From: Laccaria trichodermophora
Lineage: Eukaryota; Basidiomycota; Agaricomycetes; Agaricales; Hydnangiaceae
Reading direction: 5' to 3'
NCBI GenBank assembly: GCA_018417955.1
Contig: JACTVC010000006.1
Span: 1,674,001 to 1,738,000, forward strand
DNA: 64,000 bases
Below are positions 44,303 to 54,956 of this stretch, piece by piece (the stretch's first letter is position 1; every line of letters begins with the position of its first letter). The notes below the pieces were generated by a model. It was not told the DNA's origin, did no database searches, and was given only the letters and a program-made list of their open reading frames with translations. The position numbers and the translations under genes are program-made.

Positions 44303-46250
44303 AATACTTTCCATTCCTCCACTGATTCCGGCCAGAATCCACAGGAATCCAACTGGAATAGACAGAAAATCTCATTATTTAGGTTATATTTCGCTCTTCT
44401 ATTTCAGACATATGTTTTGGAACAGGGGAATTGATGAAAATACACTTCAAATGTGACTTAATGTGCACTTATCAAGACCTCCTGAATTACTTATGCAATG
44501 TAGTCAACCAATCTATTATTCTATTCTATGTTGATAACTTAATCCTAAGAATTTCTTATCATACTTAGATTTGAACAGAGAAAATTGTAGTATATTATAT
44601 TCATTAGAACTACATAAATCTATTCTACAACATTGAGTGTTAAAGAACTACATACTCTACTACATGAGGGGGGGGAGGGAGTGGTGGGGGGAGAGTGGTG
44701 GAGAGTGATGGAGAGGAGAGATGGAGGGGGGATGGAGGGGAGGGAGTGATGAAGGGGGGAGGGAGCAATGGAGGGGGATGGAGGGGAGGGAGTGGGGGGG
44801 AGGGATGGAGAGAGGGGGGAGGGATGGAGAGAGGGAACAGGAGGCCTGCTCAATTCTAGGCAGTTCAGGTCAGGTCAGGTCAATCCGACGTCTTCCCAAT
44901 TGGGACGAGTGAATTTCGAAGTCCGCTGATCTCAGGGCGCTGGTCACAATTGATGCCTTGATCCACCTCGACCACTGTCTTTTAACTTTGTATGTATCCT
45001 ACTTCACTTATGCTTGAATTGCAGAAATAAGAATTCTGTACAGTTGTATTGAACGCATGCCCTTTCCTTTCAAATTTATACAGTTTTGCTCAGTGTGAAA
45101 AATATTCTGTATCTGGGTGGATGGCAGATGCATGTGATTTAAAGGTCCTCACTGGAATTACCTACAGGATTCATCCTTACAGCCATTGTGTATGTATCCA
45201 CTGAAACCTTTCTCTCTGTAAATTCTATTTTGCGTTCAGCGTAAGTTACTGCAAGTATTTCTGCATTTGTTTGGTGTCTGTAATTGTCGATCCAAAAGCG
45301 GTGGTGACCGGCGCCCTGAGATCAGCGGATTTCAAAATTCACTCATTCCAATTGGGAAGACGTCGGATTGACCTGACCTGACCTGAACTGCCTAGAATTG
45401 AGCAGGCCTAGGGGGAAGGGAAAATGAAGGGGAGAAGGGAAAGGAAGAGGGTGGACCGTCGTCGTCCATTGACATGCTCGTCGTCCGTTGACGTGGGCGT
45501 CCGTTGATGCAGTCGTCGTTTGTTGACACGGTCGTTGTCCGTTGACGCGGTCGTTGTCCGTTGACGTGGTGGTGGTGTCATCGTGGGCATGTCGTTTGTT
45601 GGCATGGCCCTCCGTTGACGTGGTGAGGCATGTCATCATCTGTGGGCGTGGTCGTGGTGGTTGTGCGTTGACGTGGTTGTCCCTCGTCGTGTGCCTGGTG
45701 TTAGCAAGCTGGGTGGGATGAGCTTGGGATGGGTGCTCACCTAGGACGATGAACGACGACTTGCGTCGTTCGTCGTCTGGTTGCCATGTTGCTGATAGCG
45801 ACGTGGCAACGTGTTGCTGTGCTCGTTTACTGGGGCTGGTGACGTGGCATTTGGGCGTCGTTTCCTGTGTCGTGGCCATGGTGTTGTGTTCGGGTCGTCG
45901 TTGTGTGCGTTGTGGTGGCTGTTGGTGACATGGCGGTGTCGCGAGGTGGGTTGGCGTTGTGGATGATGGTGGTGGTTAGAGAGAGAGTGAGTTGTTTGTT
46001 GATGACGCCCAAATCAAGCGTCAGCAAATGCCGACACTCAATTTGGGTGTCAGGAATTCCGTTCTGTCTCATTCCGGGATCATTCCTTCCAGGTGATTCC
46101 TGGAACCATTCCGGTGGAATTTTGATGGAATTCAAATTCCGCGGGAATGGTTTGATCAATTTGGCAGGGCCCTCTGCCAAATTTGATTCCTCTGGAATTC
46201 CGGGAATTGCCTGGATTCTGGCAGGAATCAGTGGAGGACAATAAAGACCT
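44303..46250. mobile_element. F5b: F-family element, inverted relative to F5a, with a 568-bp insertion
   Basis: The left end reads AATACTTTCCATTCCTCCA and the right end, reverse complemented, GAGGTCTTTATTGTCCTCCA. Its sequence follows F5a in reverse order (A/T module, purine tract 44660-44835, GACGTGG-rich stretch, CGTCGTTCGTCGT core, hairpin, GGAATTCC arm). Flanks (ATGAAAGCC and CCTTTTATG) do not match, so a deletion or recombination may have removed one side. Confidence 0.78.
44842..45409. mobile_element. MITE D, 568 bp, inside F5b
   Basis: Terminal inverted repeats of about 105 bp start AGGCCTGCTCAATTCTAGGC, contain three head-to-tail AGGTC units, and end near GGTCAC; the two arms are almost identical. 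Comparison with F5a shows the uninterrupted site (purine tract after GAGGGAACAGG). A 3-bp AGG is present on both sides but could be chance in this tract. No coding capacity. Confidence 0.8.
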
Positions 46251-47800
46251 CCCTTTTATGACAATCTGAGTATTCGCAGGTGCTCATGTTTGGCTATCTA
46301 GAGACATCACCTTCACTCAGAATGCTTGGATACAATAACGGTTCAACATTGCCTTGACGCTTGCCTTATGCAGGACTTTGTTCTTGCTGGTTTTGGAATA
46401 CTGTTCGTCTTTCATTTTGTTCAAGTCTTCCACCTCTCTCTGACAACAAATGGTGTATAGGGTGCAGAAATGCACACATGTCTGGCTGTCACTGTATCAC
46501 ACCAGGTTCCTTTGCCTGCAACTTCCCATTTCCAGTCAACCCCACGCTGATCTACAGTTGAGCAAACATGCTGAGTATATATGACTGAAGTGGGCAAGTT
46601 GTGCAGCTGAGGTATGTTTCCTGTCTGTTGGATGATACACCAACTTATACCTGTCACAACTTCAGGAATTTCAGTGCCAGCACAAACCAATCAGGGAGAG
46701 GGGGTGGGATGTTCTGCTGGGCACTGGACTGGATATGTAGTATACATTGTCAGACGCATGTACAAGTTGTAGCATTGGACAGCAGCAATATATAGAATTT
46801 CAACATGATTGCAACTGCCTGGAAAGTCATCTGAAAGTGCTGGCGCCCCACTGGAACCTACCTGGGTTTACCTGGAAAGGTGACTGGCCAGCCTGAATTT
46901 GACCTGGAACTAGTGATTGTCATGGGTTGTGGGTAAGGGTACGTCCGGGTATGGATATGGGTTGGATCTATCCAACCCTCGCTGTACCCGTACTCCCAGC
47001 GTGGGTTGGCGGGTTACCCGCCATGAAGCTGGCGGGTTTTCCATCGGAGTTCAAAATGTGATCAACACCTCGCTACGTTCAGCATCCCCATAACCGGACT
47101 TTCATTCAGCAGAACACGCATACACAAAGTTGACCTCATCCATATCCTCCGTTCTCTTTTGAACAATACAGGGATAGTGTAAGTTTCTCTGCCTTCTGTC
47201 CACTTCCCCTCCTTCCTTCTAGTGAGTCCCAATTCCCATCCTTTCCATCATCTGACAATCATCTCAGGCACCACATTGCTGACAGCGACATGTCAATGAA
47301 ACAACAAACGATGAACCTGTCATTGTTCACAACAGACGACGCCGAGCCTAGGTGAGCAAACTCACCTCTCACGCATCGCTAATCTCCTCAAAACGGAATA
47401 TGGGTGCAACGTCGACCACCACAGCCTCATCCACGGACACCTCCCCTCCAACAAGCACTCCCAACTCCCAATGCCACTGCATCACCACTGTCATCAACAG
47501 CCACTGCTGCCCACAGCCATCATCAACCACCCACAACCCCCACAGCACACACTAACGACGACAGCAACAACATGACAAGGCCATGTCACAAGCTCCAGCA
47601 ACTGAACGAGCATGTGGTGTCAAGACTGGCACGTCAAACTAAGCGATGCCTATACATGACGACTCACGAGCAATGACGGCCAATGATGACACACGACGAC
47701 GACGACAATCATCAATGTCGTCCCTCCACAGTGAGAAGATTAGAAGGGGGAAATGGTGACAGAGACAACAACAACAACACACCAACTCAACACACAACCA
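46251..47800. other. No supported gene; F-like core near the right end
   Basis: 46251-47130 has no recognised gene. A TAGTGATTGTCATGGGTTG stretch at 46913 followed by GGGTAAGGGT motifs resembles a truncated relative of MITE B. From about 47270 the sequence has the ACAGCGACATGTCAA and ACAGACGACG features of an F core, followed by a CACC/ACGACG-rich stretch to the G2 insertion site. Confidence 0.4.
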
Positions 47801-47911
47801 GCGCATCCCGATGGGTGGTATACACTTTTATGATAAAAACCAGACATATGCCTGGAAGGCGATGTGTATAATGCCTAGAGGTTCAATGAGATCGCATATC
47901 TCATTGTTCTA

Positions 47912-48312
47912 GGATATCTCATTGTGATTTTCATATGGATACCTGGTGCTTTCAATATATATTTCATTCTCAACCCCAGGATATTTCATTGTGATTTTCA
48001 TATGAAAGCCTGGCGCTTTCAATATATATTTCATTCATTATCTCTGGATATCTCATTGCGATTTTCATATAGATACCTGGAGCTTTCAATATATATTTCA
48101 TTGTCAACCCCAGGATATTTCATTGCGATTTTCATATAGATACCTGGCGCTTTCAATATATATTTCATTCTCAACCCCAGGATATTTCATTGGAAGTTTC
48201 ATATGGATACCTGGCGCTTTCATTGCATATTTCATTGTTAGCCCCAGGATATTTCATTGTGTTTTTCATATGTGTACCTGGCACTTTCAATGAATATTTC
48301 ATTTTTAGCAGA
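47912..48312. repeat. 67-bp tandem repeat, left arm of G2 (about 6 units)
   Basis: GGATATTTCATTG.. units start at 47912, 47979, 48046, 48113, 48180 and 48247, exactly 67 bp apart. Confidence 0.95.
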
Positions 48313-48769
48313 AAAATTGAATATATATATAAATGGTGTACAGAACATCAGGCACTGCCTTCAGGGTCCATCCTAAAAGGGAAATATCACCTGATTTGAC
48401 CAAAAACTGAAAAAAAACCAAGAGGAGAATGGTTTTACCTATCAGGGTCCATGGAATGGGTTGTTGGGTTGCTGGTCACATGACCAATTACCAAAAATGG
48501 TCAAAAAACAAAAGTTGTAGCCATACACTGTAGCTTCCTGAATCTGTTTAAATTATGTTCTGAAGTGCTCCCATTGTGGAGATATGAGGTAAAGGAATCC
48601 CAAAAGTGTCGTGTTTTTTTTTGTTTTTTGCATTTTTCTCTATGAAAACAAAACCAAACAATATGATTTCAGTATATTTAGAAATCTAAAAGAAAGAGCT
48701 ACAATTATTGTATCGTGGGAAAAATGACCAAAAAAGGAAGGTGCATGCCCTAGAAAAGGAATTGTCAGA

Positions 48770-49215
48770 TATAGACTACCAAGTTTACTGATAGACTACA
48801 AAAAAGTCGGACTCAGACTACAAAAGTCAGACATAGACTACAAATTTTACTGATAGACTACAAAAGACTACAAAAGTTGGACTTAGACTGCAAAATTAGG
48901 GTTAGGGCTAACAGGTTATCTAAAGTCAACCTAGCCCATCCATCACATACATTGATGGGGAATATACAGATACATTGCAGGGACCCTATTCCATGTCTAG
49001 TTTGAGGAATCATATGCAAAAGAGAGCATGGCAGCCATTAGAAAAGGGTGTCCTGTCCACTCTTTTAGACTACAAAAGCTTGTAGTGTCCGCTTTTTAGA
49101 CTACAAAAGTTTGTAGTGTCCGCTTTTTTAGACTACAAAAGTTTGTAGTGTCCGCTTTTTAGACTACAAAAGTTTGTAGTGTCCGCTTTTTGAGACTACA
49201 AAAGTTTGTAGTTAG
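48770..49215. repeat. CTACAAAAGTTTGTAG repeat array (G2 core)
   Basis: Same unit as at 43260-43745, separated by GTGTCCGCTTTTTAGA; the longest uniform run is 49070-49215. Confidence 0.85.
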
Positions 49216-49399
49216 CATGTAGGTTATGGTGTCCTTGGCTTGTCTGGGTTATGGGGATGAGGTTGAAGGATTGACATGATCTTACATATTGCCAGTGCTT
49301 CAGCATTAGTTTTTGACATCATGCACAAGTTGTCTTTCACATTAGGAAAGGCTATTCTAAAGCCTTTCATATTGATACCTACTGTTCTATCCCAAAACA

Positions 49400-50875
49400 T
49401 AATTATCATGGCGTGTGGGAGTTCGAACGTGATGCCATTGAACTTGTCACATACTGTGACGTGGCTTCCAGCTTCAACCCACAACCACCACCAACAACGA
49501 CGCTGACAACGACGACCACCGCCATCAAGGAACGGTGGCGAGGGCCCACCACCACCATCTACGAACGGCAACACATGCCAACCACCACCATCAACAAACG
49601 GCGATGAGCGCCCACGACCACCTACAGATGTCAACGAGCCAACGACAACCCATGACCTCCCCGCCACCACGACTGGCTTAAAAGCGAAGACGACTGCCCG
49701 CAAACAAAGACGACCGCCCATAAAAGAAGACGCCCACCTAAACGATGGCGAAGGCCTCAAAACGAACGCGAAGGACGCCAGGACCCATGAACAGACACAG
49801 GAGATGACGAGCCAGGGTGAGCTTGCTCACCCACCTACTTACTCACATCTCTAACACAGAAGCCAGGTGCCACATCACCAACAGTGACGTGGCAAGCAAA
49901 CGACGAATGACAATGGAAATTCGTCGTTCGTCGTACCTCTTTACTTTAGAACACCACGGTAAGCAACCCCCATCCCATCCTCTTAACTCACCTCGCTGAG
50001 AGACAGGACACGGGACGACAACACAGCACCGCAACATACCGAAGACACCAGACACACTGAACGAACATGCAGCCCAGGCCACAGGACGACGAGGCAATGA
50101 CAGTCACCACAAGCCAGGATGCCATGGCGACGACGTCATGACAACGACAAGACAACGACAAGACACCACGACAACGAGACGAAGACACGGCGATGACGAG
50201 ACGACGATGGCACAACGACGAGATGACACCATGACCACTCACGACAACGACAAGACACCAAAATGACGACGACGCGACAAAGACACAGCGATGACGATAT
50301 GGCGATGACGAGACGACGACGAGATGACACCACGACCGCGATGACGCGACGCTAACGCAGGATGCCAACAGACGAACACCTGGCACCATGACCCACGAAT
50401 GGCGACGATGCTCATGACTGCCAACCCCTGCCTGGCCATCCCCCTTCCTTCAACATCCCCTCTTTCCTTCAACATCCCCCTCCTCTTCCACATCCCTTTT
50501 CCATTCACATTCCCCTTCCCTTCAACCTCCCCCTCCCCCTTGCTCCTTCACATACCCCTTCTGTACCCCTTCCCCTCTTAACAACCTTTCTGTACCTCTT
50601 CTCCTTAACATCCCCCTTCCCTTTAACATTCCCATCAACATATTCCCTACACCCCATTCCCTGTAACCTTCCCCCTTCCTTTCAACATCCCTTCCTTCCC
50701 TCAACATCCCCCATCCCTTATACCTCCCTATTCCCTTTGAAACACCTGTAATAAATAAATCTTATGTAGCTATCAAATACACACCAATTTTATTTGTTCA
50801 GAGTGGAATGTTGTAAGGAATTCACAGGAAGAACTTGTCATCTGAAAGCTGAACTAACTTAGCAGAAGTCCTGCA
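49400..50875. mobile_element. F-like module inside G2, ends not resolved
   Basis: It has the F-family order: ACGTGGC near 49450, CACCACCAC-rich stretch, AGTGACGTGGCAAGCAAACG core with GTCGTTCGTCGTAC (49883-49935), ACGACGA-rich stretch, pyrimidine tract (50420-50750) and A/T module (50745-50830). No GAGGTCTTTAC end or target duplication is found, and its adjacent satellite is TGGTA rather than GGAATTCC. Confidence 0.55.
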
Positions 50876-50880
50876 AAGCT

Positions 50881-51290
50881 ATGGTATGGCTGGTATGGTA
50901 TGGTATGATAGCATGGTATGATGTTGGTATGGTATAACTATGGTTGGTTGGTATGATTGGTATGGTGTGGTACAGTATGAACATGGTATGGTATGACATG
51001 TATGGTATGGTATGGTATGGTATTGTATGATGTTGGTATGGTATAACAATGGTTGGTATGGTATGATCATGGTTCGGTATGGTATGGCGGTATGGTATGG
51101 TATAACCATGGTATGGTATGACCATGGTATGGTATGGTGGTATGGTATGGTATGACCATGGTATGGTATGGCGGTATGGTATGGTATGATCATGGTATGG
51201 TATGGTATGATCATGGTATGGTATGGTGGTATGGTATGGTATGGTATCTACAGCATACCATACCATTGCTGTAGATACCATACCATATGG
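50881..51290. repeat. TGGTATGG satellite with palindromic end
   Basis: About 400 bp of TGGTA/TATGG units with occasional TGATCA or TGACC, ending in an inverted repeat centred near 51262 (GGTATCTACAGCATACC against TGCTGTAGATACC). A shorter block of the same unit lies at 52083-52215. Antisense frames (YHTIPYH) are repeat translation. Confidence 0.9.
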
Positions 51291-52082
51291 TATTAGTGTT
51301 GCTGCATTTTTTAGCTGATTCTCTTTTGTTTGGAGTACAATTATTAATCAGATTTTATGTTCTTGAAATCTCCAGATTGATAGGAAGTAGACCTAAATTA
51401 TTTGAAGAAGAACTTAAAAAGGTATCAAGTTTTCATTGAGTTATTCATGCTTAGCTGGTGGCCAAGTCATGACTCAAATGAACTGACTTTGTTTATAACC
51501 AGTCAAATATCTCAATCAAATCTCAGTATTTTGTTGGGGATCCTTTTCTTAAACTTTAGATCTACTTCTCATCTACTTGTCAATTCCAAGAACATAAAAT
51601 TTAAGCAAAAATAACACTCTGTATGAACTTCATTCAGAAATAACATGGTACTTTGAGCACACCAAATTGCATGCTTTAAAATCAATTGTGTCTGGAGTGG
51701 TACTTAATGTAGTTGATTATTGAAGTGCATATTCTAGTCTAACCTGTTGGATAATAATCTAGCTCAAGTCCATGCCGTTGAAATGGATGGTATTATGTAG
51801 TGTTCAGGACTGATAGAAAATATACACAATTTCTTGTTTTCTTTGCTTCTCAAATACCACATTACCACAATGAATGCAGTATTATGCATGGCAAAAGCTG
51901 GGATCAGGCTCAATTGAATGGATTCAAAGGATTGAGTTTACTATATAGCCTCCTTTTGTAGCTTAATATCTCAGCAAAAACCTGAAGAACCTTCCCACAA
52001 AAGATGGCACCCAATGGACCAGTATTGTGGCCTGCAGAAATAATTTATATATTTTGAAAAAGGACCCCAGACACCCTTTGTC
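51291..52082. other. Unassigned A/T-rich sequence between TGGTA blocks
   Basis: No gene, repeat or element end recognised. Confidence 0.4.
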
Positions 52083-52559
52083 AGCTTTGGTATGATGGTA
52101 TGGTATGGTATGAGATCATTTGGTATGGTATGAGATGACATGGTATGGTATGGCAACATGGTATTGGTATGAGTGGGATATGGTATGGGTTTTCCATTCC
52201 ATGGTACCATGGTATTGGTATTGAGCTCATATACCGCCCTGGAATGGGTACCCTCAAGGTACCCTAAATCAAGGAATTGATGTACCTCATAGGTACCCTA
52301 AAATGGGTGACTGAAGTGCCTTTACCTCATATCTCCACAATGGGAGCACTTCAGAACATAATTTAAACAGATTCAGGAAGCTACAGTGTATGGCTACAAC
52401 TTTTGTTTTTTGACCATTTTTGGTAATTGGTCATGTGACCAGCAACCCAACAACCCATTCCATGGACCCTGATAGGTAAAACCATTCTCCTCTTGGTTTT
52501 TTTTCAGTTTTTGGTCAAATCAGGTGATATTTCCCTTTTAGGATGGACCCTGAAGGCAG

Positions 52560-53130
52560 TGCCTGATGTTCTGTACACCATTTATATATATATTCAATTT
52601 TTCTGCTAAAAATGAAATATTCATTGAAAGTGCCAGGTACACATATGAAAAACACAATGAAATATCCTGGGGCTAACAATGAAATATGCAATGAAAGCGC
52701 CAGGTATCCATATGAAACTTCCAATGAAATATCCTGGGGTTGAGAATGAAATATATATTGAAAGCGCCAGGTATCTATATGAAAATCGCAATGAAATATC
52801 CTGGGGTTGACAATGAAATATATATTGAAAGCTCCAGGTATCTATATGAAAATCGCAATGAGATATCCAGAGATAATGAATGAAATATATATTGAAAGCG
52901 CCAGGCTTTCATATGAAAATCACAATGAAATATCCTGGGGTTGAGAATGAAATATATATTGAAAGCACCAGGTATCTATATGAAAATCGCAATGAGATAT
53001 CCAGAGATAATGAATGAAATATATATTGAAAGCGCCAGGCTTTCATATGAAAATCGCAATGAAATATCCTGGGGTTGAGAATGAAATATATATTGAAAGC
53101 ACCAGGTATCCATATGAAAATCGCAATGAG
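52560..53130. repeat. 67-bp tandem repeat, right arm of G2 (about 8 units)
   Basis: Reverse complement of the left array with two more units; the position sum of matching bases shifts from 100914 to 101048, a difference of 134 (2 x 67). Confidence 0.9.
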
Positions 53131-53178
53131 ATATCCTAGAACAATGAGATATGCGATCTCATTGAACCTCTAGGCATT

Positions 53179-53853
53179 TGTTAGAGTTCGAAGATTCTAA
53201 CGTTGGTGTATTCCTGCGAATACAAGTTAGTCACCTCGAATATAATAAGAACTTACTGAGAGTTCAACGATCCGTTTGCGATTTGTGTTTGTTGTTGGGA
53301 GTAGTCCTAGATCACGTGAGTTCTTAGTTTATTCTTCAGAATGTTGACGAAGCACGACACGTATCGGGATCGTTAGTACGAAGACTTTAACGGTTCTGAT
53401 AACTTAGTAACTGATAGTGCTAGGCTTTATCAAATACTAACGAGTAGTCGTGCTTAGTCTTTCTCAAGATCCTAAGTTCACACAGTGTTTGGGGTAAAAT
53501 GTAATAATGGTCCTTCACTTCTTAGTTTACAATTTCATTATATACCTACTACTAATTCTAGAACTTGAAGGAATGGTTCAGAACATTCCGCCAGATTCTG
53601 ACTTGTGCAGGCATTACCGAATCGACCGTTCTTGTTCGATATTTGGATGTTTGGTTACGCCGTGTCTACCAAATAGTCCAAAATGGTTATTTCGTACTAG
53701 GAAGTCAAAGCGCATTGGATTCGGGTATATGCGCACTACTTTAATCGTAGATATATGAACTTTATAATATATACAATATAATCTGGGTAAAGGTGATAGG
53801 AAGATAATTGTGGGAAAGGGAATGAGACGTGGATGTAGGAAGGTACTATAACA
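53179..53853 (-). repeat. 3' LTR of the gypsy element
   Basis: 675 bp, TG..CA termini with TGTTA/TAACA inverted ends. On the minus strand it has a TATATATTATAAAG stretch near 53757-53785 and an AATAAA at 53328-53333, candidate promoter and polyadenylation signals. The 83-codon open frame inside it is present identically in both LTRs and is not considered a gene. Confidence 0.95.
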
Positions 53854-53867
53854 TACCCCCCCCTGAC
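53854..53867 (-). other. Polypurine tract next to the 3' LTR
   Basis: The minus strand reads AGGGGGGGGGTA immediately before the LTR, where the plus-strand DNA primer is expected. A similar G-run occurs between gag and pol (59699-59707). Confidence 0.8.
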
Positions 53868-53879
53868 CTTGAGACCCAA

Positions 53880-54956
53880 TTACTCTTCAAAATCGTCGCC
53901 GTTGACTGTGAAAGGGGTATTGTAGTAATCGACGAATGCGTTGTCCTGCTCAAATCCCGAACCGGGGTGGACGATCATTGCTCGGCACTGATTATTATGG
54001 TTGTCGACATATCCGTTGTCAATAAGAGGTTCCCCAGCGAAGGGATCAAAGTCGGGATATCTTGCGGCGTAAGCGGACTGAGTGGGATGTAAGACAACTC
54101 GTCTCTCGGCGTTTCCTGGATTTCCTCCTAAATGCTCCCCGTCACTCTCGACGCTTGATGAGTCGTCGTCTGATCCATAAGTGGCATCAGTAAGGAATTC
54201 GGCGTCGCCTAGCGTAATAATTATTCATGATAAGCTTTGAGTGAACCCCGATCAAAGATAAATGATTTACTGACCCATATCCGAGTCTCCGCTAGTGATC
54301 AAGCGACGCTCTGGATACTCGAGACGAGTTCCCTGCTGACTTCTCCAATTCCATCCAGTTCCGGGGCCTAATTGAAGCGTCTGTTGCCGAGCGGTCTGAA
54401 TCCACTGAATGGCAAGGCGCCCGACAGCTTGAAAATCGCGGTACCAAGCGGTGAGGTTCTCTCGCGTGGTGTATCCGCATAAAGGATTGAGGAAGTCGTG
54501 ACTTAGGATAGTAAGGATGTCGGGTCGTTGCATATTAATGCGATCAAAATAGAACTGTGGGATGAATCGTCTAGCGGCGACTGGGATGGGGGAGTCGTTA
54601 TCGGCGTCCTGCGAGGCGCATCTAGTAATATACCTGGCCAATCGATCTAACGCCCAGAATAAGGACGTAGTGGTGGATGGGTCGAGGATATATACGAGTT
54701 GACCATCCGGTTGGTTGATAGCGATGAAGTCGTCCGCCGTAAGTTGATAATTGAGGGGATTAATGTCTTCGGATGGCGAGTAAACAGGATTGAATGGAAT
54801 AAGGTGCAGGTTGGGAGTATTGGGGTTATAGAGCTCGATGGATTGCATGATGAGGTGGTGATTGGCGATATAAATGAGGCGATTCGATGGTTGAGTGATT
54901 TGAGGAATGAAGTTGTCAGCGATCTCGTCGTATCTTATATAGCGTTTCCGGCCCAC
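53880..54956 (-). CDS. Extra spliced frame between pol and the 3' LTR
   Basis: Exon 54956-54275 and exon 54208-53880 join in phase across a 66-bp intron (donor GTCAGT, acceptor GCTAG): 336 codons plus a stop. The first codon after the pol UAG is GTG in the same frame as pol; the first ATG is at 54848. The protein starts GRKRYIRYDEIADNFIPQ and has ILDPSTTTSLFWALDRLARY, with an acidic stretch (GSDDDSSSVESDGEH) encoded across the second exon. No signal peptide, membrane helix, zinc finger or protease motif is visible, so it does not look like an envelope. It might be reached by readthrough of the UAG, by splicing, or by reinitiation; or the UAG may be a mutation in a longer pol. Family unknown. 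Confidence 0.7.

Noticed and set aside
41214..46250. One 5-kb palindromic transposon instead of F5a plus F5b
   Set aside because: The inner ends (AATACTTTCC) have the same form as the second end of other F elements, and F5a alone has near-matching 9-bp flanks, so two elements fit better.
46913..47060. Second copy of MITE B
   Set aside because: Only a TAGTGAT-like start and GGGTAAGGG motifs match; no other end was found.
50859..51281. 140-codon frame rich in YHTIPYH
   Set aside because: Translation of the TGGTA satellite on the minus strand.
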